64,000 nt of DNA, taken from assembly GCF_002006345.1 (NCBI RefSeq), contig NZ_LZZM01000105.1, forward strand, positions 20,989-84,988. Direction: 5' to 3'. Every line of letters begins with the position of its first letter. The stretch's first letter is position 1. The translations under genes were made by a program, and so were the position numbers. The DNA comes from Clostridium puniceum (GTDB lineage Bacteria > Bacillota > Clostridia > Clostridiales > Clostridiaceae). Below, one piece after another: positions 50,822 to 60,743 of this stretch. The notes beneath the pieces were generated by a model. The model worked only from the letters and a program-made list of their open reading frames with translations. It was not told the origin of the DNA and searched no databases.

Positions 50822-51245
50822 AATAAAACACTTCCTTTTTAATTTTTTAGTAAATATCATATGTTAATTATTTTATACTTTTGATTGTATAAGACCATTT
50901 TGGCAGCTATACTACGAAAATCTTACAACCACTTTTTAATTTGGTTTAATTAACCTGATATATATAATTTAATATACTAACCTGTATGTTTCCTTAACAG
51001 TTAAATTATTTTTTATATAATTATGCGCTTAAAATTTCCAATCCTATTTTAAATTCATCTAAAGAATTGATAGATACAAGTTGAATACGCAAAAATATAC
51101 AATATTTATATCAATAAATATACTTGAATGAAAAGGTTTGCTTTGATACAATTACTATTGTAAATCATATTAAAAATTAAGTTTTATATCTTATAAGATA
51201 CAAAATTAAAAAATACAGTATAAGCATTAGTGAGAAAAATTAAAC

Positions 51246-51277
51246 TTGAGAAATTCTATAAATTACGAATTTCTCAA
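51246..51277 (+). promoter_or_regulatory. Inverted repeat upstream of the DUF1349 gene
   Basis: TTGAGAAATT (51246-51255) and AATTTCTCAA (51268-51277) form a 10-bp dyad 16 bp before ATG 51294, so it could be an operator or a leader hairpin. The 50822-51245 part of the gap shows nothing else. Confidence 0.4.
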
Positions 51278-51293
51278 AGTATTGGAGGCAAAA

Positions 51294-51899
51294 ATGAATC
51301 AAAAAGATTTTCAAAATTTCAAGTGGTTAAATGAAAGTGACATTAAATTTGATGAAGGTAGAATAGCAATGTATGCAACAGAAAAAAGCGATTTTTTCTG
51401 CAATAATGGAGAAATTTCAGAAGAAGGTATTACTCCTGAGTCGTTATGTAATGCACCATACTTTTATACAGAAGTAACAGGAGATTTTGTAATGCGTGTA
51501 AAAGTAAGTCATGATTTTAAAGATACGTATGATTCATCTTCGATTATGGTTATGAGAGACTTAAATGTATGGGCAAAAGCTTGCTTTGAACTTACAGACT
51601 TTGACACTAATGCAGTAGTAAGTGTTGTAACTAATCAGATGTCTGACGATGCTAATGGTTGTAATATTGATGGAAATGAAGTGTGGCTGCAAGTTGCAAG
51701 AACTAAAAATTCCTTTGCATTCCATTACTCTACAGATGGAACAAAATTTTATATGATGAGGTTCTTTAATCTTCCAGTTGAAGAAACAATAAAAGTAGGA
51801 TTTCTTGCACAAGCACCAACTGGAAAAGGTGGAGAAAGAATTTATTCAAACTTTTTACTTGAACATAAGACCGTGAAGAATATAAGAATGGGTGAATAA
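51294..51899 (+). CDS. DUF1349 family protein (concanavalin-like fold)
   Basis: A 201-residue protein; ATG 51294 is chosen because TTGGAGGC lies just upstream. Motifs KWLNESDIKFDEGRIAMYAT, FYTEVTGDFVMRVKVSHDFK, DSSSIMVMRDLNVWAKACFE and EVWLQVARTKNSFAFHYSTDG are those of DUF1349 proteins (beta-sandwich, related to lectin/glucanase folds; yeast Regulator-type relatives are annotated in sugar metabolism). It is cytosolic (no signal peptide) and lies 50 bp before a sugar acetyltransferase. Exact function unknown. Confidence 0.8.
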   Translation: MNQKDFQNFKWLNESDIKFDEGRIAMYATEKSDFFCNNGEISEEGITPESLCNAPYFYTEVTGDFVMRVKVSHDFKDTYDSSSIMVMRDLNVWAKACFELTDFDTNAVVSVVTNQMSDDANGCNIDGNEVWLQVARTKNSFAFHYSTDGTKFYMMRFFNLPVEETIKVGFLAQAPTGKGGERIYSNFLLEHKTVKNIRMGE

Positions 51900-51949
51900 A
51901 TTGAAATTTCAAGTACGAATCATCAAATAAAAAAGGAGAGTAATTGTAC

Positions 51950-52540
51950 ATGACTGAAAAAGAAAAGGCAGAAAAAGGATTATTGTATAATAACAATTAT
52001 GATCCACAGCTTATAAATGAGAGAACACACTGTAAAAAGTTGTGCAGAAAATATAACTTTCTTGAACCAGATGATGTAAAGACAAGAGAAGAGGTTATAC
52101 ATGAATTGATTGGTTCAATTGGAGATAAATTTTACATTGAACAGCCATTTTATTGCGATTATGGATACAACATAGAAATTGGATATAACTTTTATTCTAA
52201 TCATAACCTTATAATCTTAGATGATGGAAAAGTAACAATAGGAAACAATGTATTTATGGCACCAGATTGTGGTATTTATACTGCTGGTCATCCGCTTGAT
52301 GTTGAGCAGAGAAATGAAGGTTTAGAATATGCATATCCAATCACTATTGGTGATAATGTATGGATTGGTGGTGGCGTAAAAATTATGCCAGGGGTATCAA
52401 TAGGAAGCAATACAGTTATTGGATCAGGAAGCATAGTTACAAAAAACATTCCAGCTGGTGTCATAGCAGCAGGAAATCCTTGTAGGGTAATTAGAGCTAT
52501 TACAGATGAAGATAAAAATAAATATCATAAAATGATTTAA
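51950..52540 (+). CDS. Maltose/galactoside-type sugar O-acetyltransferase
   Basis: A 196-residue enzyme; ATG 51950 has AAGGAGAG at 51932. The N-terminus TEKEKAEKGLLYNNNYDPQL is the Mac domain and the rest is a left-handed hexapeptide repeat helix (IGYNFYSNHNLIILDDGKVT, IGDNVWIGGGVKIMPGVSIG, IGSNTVIGSGSIVTK). Catalytic His lies in TAGHPLDVEQRNEG. It acetylates sugars with acetyl-CoA, often for detoxification of excess intracellular sugars. Terminator hairpin at 52650 follows. Confidence 0.9.
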   Translation: MTEKEKAEKGLLYNNNYDPQLINERTHCKKLCRKYNFLEPDDVKTREEVIHELIGSIGDKFYIEQPFYCDYGYNIEIGYNFYSNHNLIILDDGKVTIGNNVFMAPDCGIYTAGHPLDVEQRNEGLEYAYPITIGDNVWIGGGVKIMPGVSIGSNTVIGSGSIVTKNIPAGVIAAGNPCRVIRAITDEDKNKYHKMI

Positions 52541-52649
52541 TCACAATTATAATTTAAACTAATATAAGTTGTAAGTCTGAGAGAATTTATAACATAGATA
52601 ACATTAATTTTATTTATTTTATGTACATTAGACCGGTGGTATGGTATGT

Positions 52650-52689
52650 AACCCAAGACAATTAAAATGAATTGTCTTGGGTTATTTTT
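52650..52689 (+). terminator. Intrinsic terminator after the acetyltransferase
   Basis: AACCCAAGACAATT (52650-52663) pairs perfectly with AATTGTCTTGGGTT (52670-52683), then ATTTTT. The gap 52690-52987 has no gene; no riboswitch pattern was recognised in it. Confidence 0.8.
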
Positions 52690-52987
52690 ATTTTTAGAAA
52701 TTTTATGAAAAGTACGGCATTCCATAAATTATCCTTCGGTTAATTTTAGTAGTTGAAGTATTAATGCTTAAAATGGTATTAAAAATAGTTGGAGTAAAAA
52801 AGTAGAAGTAAAGGTACTGTATTTAATTTATCTCCAATCTTAAAACCTTGTCTAAATATTATATAATGATAAATAAAATAAATATTTAGTTATTTGAATA
52901 AAAATATTTACTAAATTAATTAGCGGTGATATAATTTTAAATGTAATATAAAGCGTATATAAAAGTAAATATTTAGGAGGGAAAGTT

Positions 52988-53818
52988 ATGGAACAAACAG
53001 TAAAAGACTTAGAACTCAAGGCGAAGCAAGTAAGAAAAGGAGTTTTGGATATGGTTTATGCATCAAAAGCAGGCCATGTTGGAGGCTCAATGTCAAGTAT
53101 TGATATTTTAACAACACTTTACTATAAAGTACTAAATATTGATCCTAAAAAATTTAGTGATCCAGATAGGGATAGATTTATACTAAGTAAAGGACATATA
53201 GCAGAATCTCTTTATTATATCTTAGGCGATAAAGGTTTTTTTAATAAAGAGAAATTAAAAACTTATAGTCAATACGGATCTACACTGATAGGTCATCCAA
53301 ATAATAAAAATAACGGAGTAGAAGTAAATACAGGATCACTCGGACATGGATTGCCGGTAGCTGTAGGAATGGCGTTAGCAGGTAAACGTGATAATAAGAA
53401 TTATAGAGTTTTTACGCTAATGGGTGATGGAGAACAAGCAGAAGGTTCTGTATGGGAAGGTGCTATGGCAGCTGCTAATTATAAATTGGACAATTTAGTA
53501 GGAATAGTGGATAGGAATGGACTCCAAATATCAGGAACTACTGAAGAAGTAATGGCATTAGATGATTTAAAAGGTAAGTGGACAAGTTTTGGATGGGAAG
53601 TAGTAGAGGTTGATGGAAATAATATTGAAGAATTATTAAAAGTATTTAGTAATATTCCAGCAAAGGAAGGAAAACCAACAATGATTATTGCTAAAACTAT
53701 AAAAGGAAAGGGAATTTCTTTTATGGAAAATATAGCTAAATGGCATCATGGAGTACTAACGGAAGAAGAATATAATCAAGCTGTTAAAGAATTAGAAGGA
53801 GGGACTATAAATGAATAA
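52988..53818 (+). CDS. Transketolase, N-terminal subunit (split type)
   Basis: A 276-residue ThDP-binding subunit with TTAGGAGGG before ATG 52988. Motifs: KAGHVGGSMSSIDILTTLYY, RFILSKGHIAESLYYILGDK, TGSLGHGLPVAVGMALAGK, ThDP motif MGDGEQAEGSVWEGAMAA and HHGVLTEEEY. It needs the following C-terminal subunit, whose start overlaps its end by 8 bp. Split transketolases are found beside sugar-specific pathways, such as the D-apulose-4-phosphate transketolase of apiose degraders. A full-length transketolase is also in this operon. Confidence 0.93.
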   Translation: MEQTVKDLELKAKQVRKGVLDMVYASKAGHVGGSMSSIDILTTLYYKVLNIDPKKFSDPDRDRFILSKGHIAESLYYILGDKGFFNKEKLKTYSQYGSTLIGHPNNKNNGVEVNTGSLGHGLPVAVGMALAGKRDNKNYRVFTLMGDGEQAEGSVWEGAMAAANYKLDNLVGIVDRNGLQISGTTEEVMALDDLKGKWTSFGWEVVEVDGNNIEELLKVFSNIPAKEGKPTMIIAKTIKGKGISFMENIAKWHHGVLTEEEYNQAVKELEGGTINE

Positions 53819-54743
53819 GATTTCTAATCGTCAAGTAATATGCGATACATTGATGGGATTAGCTAAAGAAGATAAGGATATTATGGTTTTAACTTGTGAT
53901 TCTAGAGGATCAGCATCTATGGGTAACTTTGCAAAGGAGTATCCAGAACAATTTGTGGAAGTAGGAATTGCAGAGCAAGATTCAGTAGGGATTGCAGCAG
54001 GACTTGCAACTTGTGGAAAAAAACCATATGTAGCATCACCAGCTTGCTTTTTATCAATGAGGAGTGTAGAACAAATTAAAGTTGATGTTGCGTATTCAAA
54101 GACTAATGTGAAATTAATTGGGATTAGTGGTGGAGTAAGTTACGGAGCACTCGGGATGACTCATTATTCTCTCCAAGATATTGCAGTTATAAGAGCTATT
54201 CCAGATATTGCGGTATTACTTCCAGCAGATAGATTTGAAACTAAAAAGATGGTTCAAGCACTCCAAAAATATAATAAACCTGCATACATTCGTATTGGAC
54301 GAAATCCAGTAGATGATGTTTATGAAGATGGGAATTTTGAATTTGAAATTGGTAAAGCAAATATTCTTCATGAAGGTAATGATATTACAATAATTGCTAC
54401 AGGAGAAACAGTTAAAGCTGCATTAGATGCGAGTAAGGAATTAGAAGCTAAAGGAATAGGATGCAGAGTTGTAAGTATGCATACTATAAAACCATTAGAT
54501 GAAAACATAATTATAAAAGCAGCGAAAGAAACAAGAGGAATTATCACAATAGAAGAACATAGTATTTATGGTGGTCTTGGAGCAGCAGTATCAGAAGTTG
54601 TTTGTCAAAAAGCACCAACAAAGATGAAAATCCTTGCAATTGCAGATGAAGCACCTATAACAGGAAATACTAAAGAAGTATTTAGTTATTATGGATTAAC
54701 TGCAGAAAATTTGGTGAAAGTAGCAGAAGAAATTCTTAAATAG
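53811..54743 (+). CDS. Transketolase, C-terminal subunit (split type)
   Basis: A 310-residue subunit; ATG 53811 lies within the end of the N-subunit and has GGAGGG upstream. It carries the pyrimidine-binding and C-terminal domains: DSRGSASMGNFAKEYPEQFV, VGIAEQDSVGIAAGLAT with the catalytic Glu, YGALGMTHYSLQDIAVIRAI and VVSMHTIKPLDENI. With the N-subunit it moves two-carbon units from a ketose phosphate to an aldose phosphate. In an apulose pathway the acceptor would be glyceraldehyde-3-phosphate, giving xylulose-5-phosphate and dihydroxyacetone phosphate. Confidence 0.92.
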   Translation: MNKISNRQVICDTLMGLAKEDKDIMVLTCDSRGSASMGNFAKEYPEQFVEVGIAEQDSVGIAAGLATCGKKPYVASPACFLSMRSVEQIKVDVAYSKTNVKLIGISGGVSYGALGMTHYSLQDIAVIRAIPDIAVLLPADRFETKKMVQALQKYNKPAYIRIGRNPVDDVYEDGNFEFEIGKANILHEGNDITIIATGETVKAALDASKELEAKGIGCRVVSMHTIKPLDENIIIKAAKETRGIITIEEHSIYGGLGAAVSEVVCQKAPTKMKILAIADEAPITGNTKEVFSYYGLTAENLVKVAEEILK

Positions 54744-54761
54744 TAGATTGGGATGGATATT

Positions 54762-56261
54762 ATGAAGGAAAAGTTTATATTAACTATTGATCAAAGTACA
54801 TCAGCTACAAAAGCATTAATGATAGATAATACAGGGAGTATTAAACATAGAGTCAGTAAAAAACATGAACAAATTTATCCAACTCAAGGCTGGGTTGAAC
54901 ATAATCCTATAGAAATATATGAAAATATAAAATCAGTAATTGAAGAAATTATAGATACAAACAAAATAAATGAAGAAGAAATATTAGGATTATCCGTTAC
55001 TAATCAGAGAGAAACGGTTGTTGTATGGGATAAAGAAACAGGTATTCCAGTGTATAATGCAATTGTATGGCAATGTAGAAGAACAAGTGGGATTTGCAGC
55101 GAGCTTAAAGAATATGAAGAAATGGTTACAGAGAAAACAGGTCTTAGATTAGACCCATATTTCTCTGGGACTAAGATTAAATGGATACTTGATAATGTTG
55201 AAGGCGCAAGAAAAAAAGCAAATGAAGGAAAACTATTACTTGGAACTATGGATAGTTGGGTAATTTGGAAACTAACTAATGGAAAGTCGCATGTAACCGA
55301 TTATACTAATGCTAGCAGAACACTGCTTCTTAATATAAAAACATTAAAATGGGATAAAGAATTGCTAGAAGTATTTAATATTCCAGAAAATATGTTTCCT
55401 AAAATTTATCCTTCAGATGAAATTTTTGGAGAAACAAATTTAGATGGGCAATTAAAAAAAATGTTGAAAATATCTGGAGTAATAGGAGATTCTCAAGGAG
55501 CTTTATTTGGGCAGCGCTGTTTTGAAACTGGGATGGCAAAGTCAACTTTTGGAACAGGAAATTCAATTATGGTTAATGTAGGAGAAAAATATATACCATC
55601 TAAAAACGGAATAGTTTCAACAATAGCTTATGTTAGTAAAACAAGTGTTAATTATGGAATTGAAGGTATTATAAATTCAAGTGGTGACACAATAAATTGG
55701 ATTCATAATGAACTTGGGTTATTTAAAGATTTTGGTGAATTTAATGAAGCTGTTAATGAGATAGAGAATAATCAAGGGGTATATTTAGTTCCGGCTTTTT
55801 TAGGACTTGGAATACCTTATTGGGAATCAGAAGCAAAGGCTTCTATTGTAGGTATATCAAGAAATACTACAAAGAAACATATTATGAGAGCTGCCTTAGA
55901 AAGTATTGCATATCAAGTAAAAGATGCCTTAGATGTAATTGAAAAAGAAGTTAATATTAAAGTTAAAAATTTAAATATAGACGGTGGAGTAACTACTAAT
56001 AAAATTTATAATCAGTTTTTAGCAGATTTATTAAATTGTAAGATTGAAAAAAATCTTAATGAAGAATTATCTGCATTAGGAGCTGCGTTGTTAGGTGGAT
56101 TAGGTCTTGGAATGTGGAATAGTATAGACGATATAAAGAAATTACTTAGTAATACAAAAGTTTATGAAAGTAAATTAGAAGATGAAGAAAGAAAGAAAAT
56201 ATACAATGGATGGCAAAAGGCAGTTAAGAGTGTCTTACATTTAACAGAATTAAATAAATAA
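54762..56261 (+). CDS. FGGY carbohydrate kinase, glycerol-kinase-like (candidate apulose kinase)
   Basis: A 499-residue kinase from ATG 54762 (an ATG at 54753 is also open). It resembles GlpK closely: ILTIDQSTSATKALMIDN, GWVEHNPIEIYENI, TNQRETVVVWD, LDPYFSGTKIKWILDNV, GTMDSWVIWKLT, IGDSQGALFGQ and STFGTGNSIMVN. Residues equivalent to the glycerol-contacting Arg-Glu, Tyr and Asp of GlpK are kept. It could phosphorylate glycerol, but its place between a split transketolase and a transaldolase suggests a small ketose such as apulose or dihydroxyacetone, whose C3 end looks like glycerol. The substrate is undecided. Confidence 0.88.
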   Translation: MKEKFILTIDQSTSATKALMIDNTGSIKHRVSKKHEQIYPTQGWVEHNPIEIYENIKSVIEEIIDTNKINEEEILGLSVTNQRETVVVWDKETGIPVYNAIVWQCRRTSGICSELKEYEEMVTEKTGLRLDPYFSGTKIKWILDNVEGARKKANEGKLLLGTMDSWVIWKLTNGKSHVTDYTNASRTLLLNIKTLKWDKELLEVFNIPENMFPKIYPSDEIFGETNLDGQLKKMLKISGVIGDSQGALFGQRCFETGMAKSTFGTGNSIMVNVGEKYIPSKNGIVSTIAYVSKTSVNYGIEGIINSSGDTINWIHNELGLFKDFGEFNEAVNEIENNQGVYLVPAFLGLGIPYWESEAKASIVGISRNTTKKHIMRAALESIAYQVKDALDVIEKEVNIKVKNLNIDGGVTTNKIYNQFLADLLNCKIEKNLNEELSALGAALLGGLGLGMWNSIDDIKKLLSNTKVYESKLEDEERKKIYNGWQKAVKSVLHLTELNK

Positions 56262-56285
56262 AAAAATTAGAAACGAGGAATAATA

Positions 56286-56933
56286 ATGAAGTTTTTCTTA
56301 GATACAGCAAATGTTGATTATATTAGAGAAGCAAATGAAATGGGAGTAATATGCGGAGTAACAACCAATCCATCCCTTGTAGCAAAAGAAGGCAGAAATT
56401 TTGATGAAGTAATAAAAGAAATAACACAAATAGTTGATGGTCCAATAAGCGGAGAAGTTATTAGTGAAGATTCAAAGGGAATGATAAAAGAAGGAAGAGA
56501 AATAGCAAAGATTCATAAAAATATGATAGTAAAAATTCCTATGACAGCAGAAGGTTTAAAAGCAACCAAGGTTTTAGCAGGGGAAGGAATTAAAACTAAT
56601 GTAACCTTAATATTCTCAGCTACTCAAGCATTACTTGCAGCAAATGCAGGGGCAACATATGTAAGTCCCTTTCTTGGAAGAATAGATGATATATCAATGA
56701 TTGGAATGGATTTAGTGAGAGACATAGCAGAAATATTTGAGATTCATGGAATAGATACAGAAATAATAGCGGCAAGTGTAAGAAATCCAGTACATGTAAT
56801 TGAAGCAGCAAAGGCAGGTTCAGACATAGCAACAATTCCATATGAGCTAGTTATACAAATGGTAAAACATCCATTAACAGATCAGGGGTTAGAAAAATTT
56901 AAAGCAGACTGGGCATCGGTCTTTGGAAAGTAA
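56286..56933 (+). CDS. Transaldolase (TalC/fructose-6-phosphate aldolase type)
   Basis: A 215-residue short transaldolase with ACGAGG before ATG 56286. Start [19 protein letters not shown], then [13 protein letters not shown], the Schiff-base Lys K83 in [36 protein letters not shown] and [10 protein letters not shown]. It moves three-carbon units between sugar phosphates in the pentose phosphate pathway. Adjacent to both transketolases, it completes the non-oxidative branch for the pentose phosphate made by the island. Confidence 0.92.
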   Translation: MKFFLDTANVDYIREANEMGVICGVTTNPSLVAKEGRNFDEVIKEITQIVDGPISGEVISEDSKGMIKEGREIAKIHKNMIVKIPMTAEGLKATKVLAGEGIKTNVTLIFSATQALLAANAGATYVSPFLGRIDDISMIGMDLVRDIAEIFEIHGIDTEIIAASVRNPVHVIEAAKAGSDIATIPYELVIQMVKHPLTDQGLEKFKADWASVFGK

Positions 56934-56957
56934 AACAGAAAAGAGGTGAGGAAGAAA

Positions 56958-58931
56958 ATGAATAAGGAACTAGAACAATTATCAATAAATAGTATACGAG
57001 TACTTGGAATTGATGCAATAAATAAAGCTAATTCAGGGCATCCAGGAGTGGTGCTTGGATCAGCACCTATGGCTTATACATTATGGACCGATCATATGAA
57101 GATCAACCCCAAGAATAGTAATTGGTTTAATCGTGATAGGTTTGTACTAGCAGCTGGTCATGGATCAATGCTTTTATATTCGCTTTTACATTTATCAGGA
57201 TACAACGTTACTATGGATGATTTGAAAAGTTTTAGACAATGGGGAAGCAAAACACCAGGACATCCTGAATATAAACACACAGATGGAATAGATGCAACAA
57301 GTGGTCCGCTTGGACAAGGAATCCCAATGGCTATAGGAATGGCTATGGCTGAAAAGTTTTTAAGTGCTAAATATAATAGAAAAGATTTAAAAATAGTCGA
57401 TCACTATCAATATGTTATTTGTGGTGATGGAGACCTAATGGAAGGTGTAACTAGTGAAGCTTCTTCATTAGCTGGACATTTAGGTCTTGGGAAATTGGTG
57501 GTTTTATATGATTCAAATGATATTTGTTTAGATGGAAAAACAAGTGATTCATTTGGTGAAGATGTTTTAAAGCGTTACGAATCATATGGATGGCATGTAC
57601 AAAAAGTCGAAGATGGAAATGATGTAGAAGCAATTTCTAAAGCAATACAAGTTGCAAAAAATGAAATAAATAAACCATCCTTAATAGAAGTTAAAACAGT
57701 TATTGGGTTTGGATCAAAGAATCAAGGTAAAAATGAAGTTCATGGTGCTCCACTTGGTATAGAAGATGGAGAATATGCTAAAAGGTCATACGGATGGGAT
57801 TATGAATCTTTTACAATTCCTAAGGAAGTTTATGAAAATTATAAAAATAAGATTCAAATTCCAGGACAAAAAGCAGAAGGTGAATGGAATGCACTATTTG
57901 AAGCATATAAACAATCTTATCCTAAAGAAGCGTTAGAATTAGAGAAAGCTATTAATGGAGAGCTAGTAGTCGAATTATCTGATGTAATGCCTAAATATGA
58001 AGTTGGACACAGTGATGCTACAAGAAACACAAATAATAAAGCCATAAATGCAATAGCAAAAGCAATTCCTTACTTCATTGGAGGTTCTGCCGATTTATCT
58101 GGATCTAATAAAACGTTAATTAAAAATGAAGATAAATTCATTGTTGAAAAAGATTATGGAAGAAATATTTATTTTGGTGTACGTGAATTTTCCATGGCAT
58201 CAATGCTAAATGGTATGGCACTTCATGGTGGCGTAAAAGTATATGGAGCAACCTTCTTCGTATTCTCAGATTATTTAAAACCAGCTGTCCGTATGGCTGC
58301 AATTATGGGACTCCCTGTAACTTATGTATTTACCCATGATTCAATTGCAGTAGGAGAAGATGGTCCAACTCATGAACCAATTGAACAATTAGCAATGTTC
58401 CGTTCACTTCCTAATATGGTTATGTTTAGACCAGCAGATGCAGTTGAAACAGCAGCAGCTTGGAGATTAGCAGTAGAATCTAAAGATCATCCAACAGCTT
58501 TAGCATTAACCCGTCAAAATGTAACTGTTATGGATGGTTCAAGCTATGAGGGCGTTGAAAAAGGTGCTTACGTTATAAGTGCTGCTAAAGGAAAATGTGA
58601 AGGCATATTAATTGCAACAGGTTCAGAAGTTAATTTAGCGATTAGAGCTCAAGAAGCTTTAGTTAAGGAAAATATCTATGTTTCAGTTGTAAGCATGCCT
58701 TCAATGGAATTGTTTGAAAAGCAATCAGAAGAATATAAAAATCAAGTTTTACCTAAAAATATTATTAAAAAATTAGCAATAGAGATGGGAACAACATTTG
58801 GATGGCATAAATATGCCAATGATGTTATTGGGATTGATAAATTTGGAGCATCAGCTCCAGCTGAGAAGGTTATAAAAGAATATGGATTTACTGTAGAAAA
58901 TATTATCGAAAGATTTACAAATATCTATTAA
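56958..58931 (+). CDS. tkt: Transketolase (full length)
   Basis: A 657-residue enzyme; ATG 56958 has AGAGGTGAGG upstream (a GTG at 56946 lies inside that site). Motifs: [40 protein letters not shown], ThDP motif [20 protein letters not shown], the Glu of [20 protein letters not shown] and [19 protein letters not shown]. It is the classic pentose-phosphate enzyme. Together with the transaldolase 24 bp upstream it channels xylulose-5-phosphate to glycolysis. Confidence 0.95.
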   Translation: MNKELEQLSINSIRVLGIDAINKANSGHPGVVLGSAPMAYTLWTDHMKINPKNSNWFNRDRFVLAAGHGSMLLYSLLHLSGYNVTMDDLKSFRQWGSKTPGHPEYKHTDGIDATSGPLGQGIPMAIGMAMAEKFLSAKYNRKDLKIVDHYQYVICGDGDLMEGVTSEASSLAGHLGLGKLVVLYDSNDICLDGKTSDSFGEDVLKRYESYGWHVQKVEDGNDVEAISKAIQVAKNEINKPSLIEVKTVIGFGSKNQGKNEVHGAPLGIEDGEYAKRSYGWDYESFTIPKEVYENYKNKIQIPGQKAEGEWNALFEAYKQSYPKEALELEKAINGELVVELSDVMPKYEVGHSDATRNTNNKAINAIAKAIPYFIGGSADLSGSNKTLIKNEDKFIVEKDYGRNIYFGVREFSMASMLNGMALHGGVKVYGATFFVFSDYLKPAVRMAAIMGLPVTYVFTHDSIAVGEDGPTHEPIEQLAMFRSLPNMVMFRPADAVETAAAWRLAVESKDHPTALALTRQNVTVMDGSSYEGVEKGAYVISAAKGKCEGILIATGSEVNLAIRAQEALVKENIYVSVVSMPSMELFEKQSEEYKNQVLPKNIIKKLAIEMGTTFGWHKYANDVIGIDKFGASAPAEKVIKEYGFTVENIIERFTNIY

Positions 58932-59051
58932 TGCATTTAAAAAATTAATTAGCAATAATTTAATAATTCTCTATAAAAACTAAATTAAATAAATGTGTAG
59001 TGTGAATTTTAAAGAAATATATATATAAAATTATAATTAGGAGGCATAAAA

Positions 59052-60476
59052 ATGAAACAATTTAAAATAAAATTAGGAGTTGCATCAACTCGTAGATCAA
59101 TATTTAGTAAAGATGATGCAATAAAGTATAAGGACTTAACTTGCAAAAAGCTAGAAGCATTGAAGGTGGATTTTGTAAATATAGATGACATAAATGAAGA
59201 AGGACTACTATTTTCAGAAGAACATGTTGAAAAAGTAATAGAAAAATTTAAGAAGGAAAAAGTAGACGCATTATTTTTTCCACATTGCAATTTTGGATCA
59301 GAAGATTTGGTTGCCAAGGTTGCTTCAAAAATGAAATTACCAGTTTTAGTATGGGGACCTCGTGATGATGCACCTTTATTAGATGGTTCAAGGCTTAGAG
59401 ACAGCCAATGTGGATTATTTGCAACTGGTAAAATATTAAGACGTTTTAAAGTACCCTTTACTTATATACCAAATTCAACATTAGAAGACGTTGCATTTGA
59501 AAGAGGAGTAAGAAACTTTATTGCAGCAGCTAATGTAGTTAAAGAAGTTGGAAATTTAAGAATTCTTCAAATTTCTACACGTCCATCATCTTTTTGGACA
59601 ATGATGTGTAATGAAGGTGAATTATTAGAGAAATTCGGAGTTCAAATTTACCCGATTTCAATGACAGAATTTGTGGCAAAGGTTAAAAAAGTTAAAACGG
59701 AAGAAACTGAAAAGATACAAGAAACAATTAAATATATGAAAGAAGTATTAGATATTACAGTTTCAGAAGAAATAGTTAAAAATGTTGCAGCATTAAAAGT
59801 TGCATATAGTGAATTAACAACAGAATTTGGATGTAGTGCGGTAGCGGTGCAATGTTGGACAGCACTTCAAGATGAACTGAAAATTATGCCATGTATGGCT
59901 AATGCGTTATTAACAGATGAAGGAATTCCAGTTGTATGTGAAACTGATATTCATGGAGCGATAACATCAATTATAGCACAAGCAGCAACAATGGGAGAAA
60001 CAGCACCATTTTTTGCAGATTGGACTGTAGTTCATCCAACTAATAAAAATGGAGAACTTCTTCAACACTGTGGATGTTTCCCGATTTCTTTAACTAAGAA
60101 AAATCAAAAAGCTAAAATTGCAACTCCATTTGCACTAGAAAGTGGATGCAGTGGAGCTTCCTTTGCAGAAATTGAAGGTGGAGATATATCACTTTTAAGA
60201 TTTGACGGAGATAATGGAGAATATTCAATATTACTTGGGCATGCTAAAGGTATTGAGGGACCATATATTCAAGGTGCATATTTATGGGTCGAAGTAGAGA
60301 ACCTATCAAGACTTGAAGATAAACTTGTAACAGGACCATATGTACATCACTGCACTGGTGTTCATAAAGATGTATTACCAGTTATATATGAAGCATGTAA
60401 GTATATTCCTAATTTAAAACCAGATTTCTATGATGATGTTGAAGAAGATATAAAGGCTTGGATTCGTGGAGAATAA
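59052..60476 (+). CDS. L-fucose/L-arabinose isomerase superfamily protein (candidate apiose isomerase)
   Basis: A 474-residue protein with AGGAGG before ATG 59052. The architecture is that of the L-fucose/L-arabinose isomerase superfamily: ALFFPHCNFGSEDLVAKVAS, PVLVWGPRDDAPLLDGSRLR, CWTALQDELKIMPCMANALL, VVCETDIHGAITSIIA (metal-binding Glu/Asp region), HCGCFPISLT and a late HHCTGVHKDVLP. It converts an aldose to a ketose using a divalent metal. In this operon the best substrate is D-apiose (to apulose), or a related branched sugar; L-fucose itself is unlikely because no fuculokinase or aldolase is present. Confidence 0.82.
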   Translation: MKQFKIKLGVASTRRSIFSKDDAIKYKDLTCKKLEALKVDFVNIDDINEEGLLFSEEHVEKVIEKFKKEKVDALFFPHCNFGSEDLVAKVASKMKLPVLVWGPRDDAPLLDGSRLRDSQCGLFATGKILRRFKVPFTYIPNSTLEDVAFERGVRNFIAAANVVKEVGNLRILQISTRPSSFWTMMCNEGELLEKFGVQIYPISMTEFVAKVKKVKTEETEKIQETIKYMKEVLDITVSEEIVKNVAALKVAYSELTTEFGCSAVAVQCWTALQDELKIMPCMANALLTDEGIPVVCETDIHGAITSIIAQAATMGETAPFFADWTVVHPTNKNGELLQHCGCFPISLTKKNQKAKIATPFALESGCSGASFAEIEGGDISLLRFDGDNGEYSILLGHAKGIEGPYIQGAYLWVEVENLSRLEDKLVTGPYVHHCTGVHKDVLPVIYEACKYIPNLKPDFYDDVEEDIKAWIRGE

Positions 60477-60513
60477 ATTTAGTTTATTTATGTAGATATA
60501 AAATCTTATTATA

Positions 60514-60556
60514 TTCAGTTAAAGATTAATAATATAATTCTTAATCTTTAACTGAA
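60514..60556 (+). terminator. Hairpin between isomerase and glycosidase genes
   Basis: TTCAGTTAAAGATTAA (60514-60529) pairs perfectly with 60541-60556 over 16 bp; the T-tail is weak. Read-through into the glycosidases is possible. Confidence 0.6.
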
Positions 60557-60743
60557 CTTTAGTGATAACTAAAAAACTATATAGTTAGAATTTTGATTAC
60601 GTAATAATTAATTATTATTTTTCTATATTTCAATTAATTCTCTAATTATCCAGCTCATATGAGTACAATAAAAGTATTTATTTAAATAATTGAATGAGTA
60701 GCATATTATTAAAAATTTTATTAAAGAAGGGATGTTAATATAT

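Noticed and set aside
50049..50867. A 272-codon plus-strand ORF opposite the secreted repeat protein
   Set aside because: It mirrors the repeats of the minus-strand gene, has no ribosome site, and yields a Val/Ser/Leu-rich product without a family. It is an antisense shadow.
54762..56261. Plain glycerol kinase as the final call
   Set aside because: The glycerol-contact residues are kept, so it remains possible, but the operon has no glycerol facilitator or glycerol-phosphate dehydrogenase and is built around pentose chemistry.
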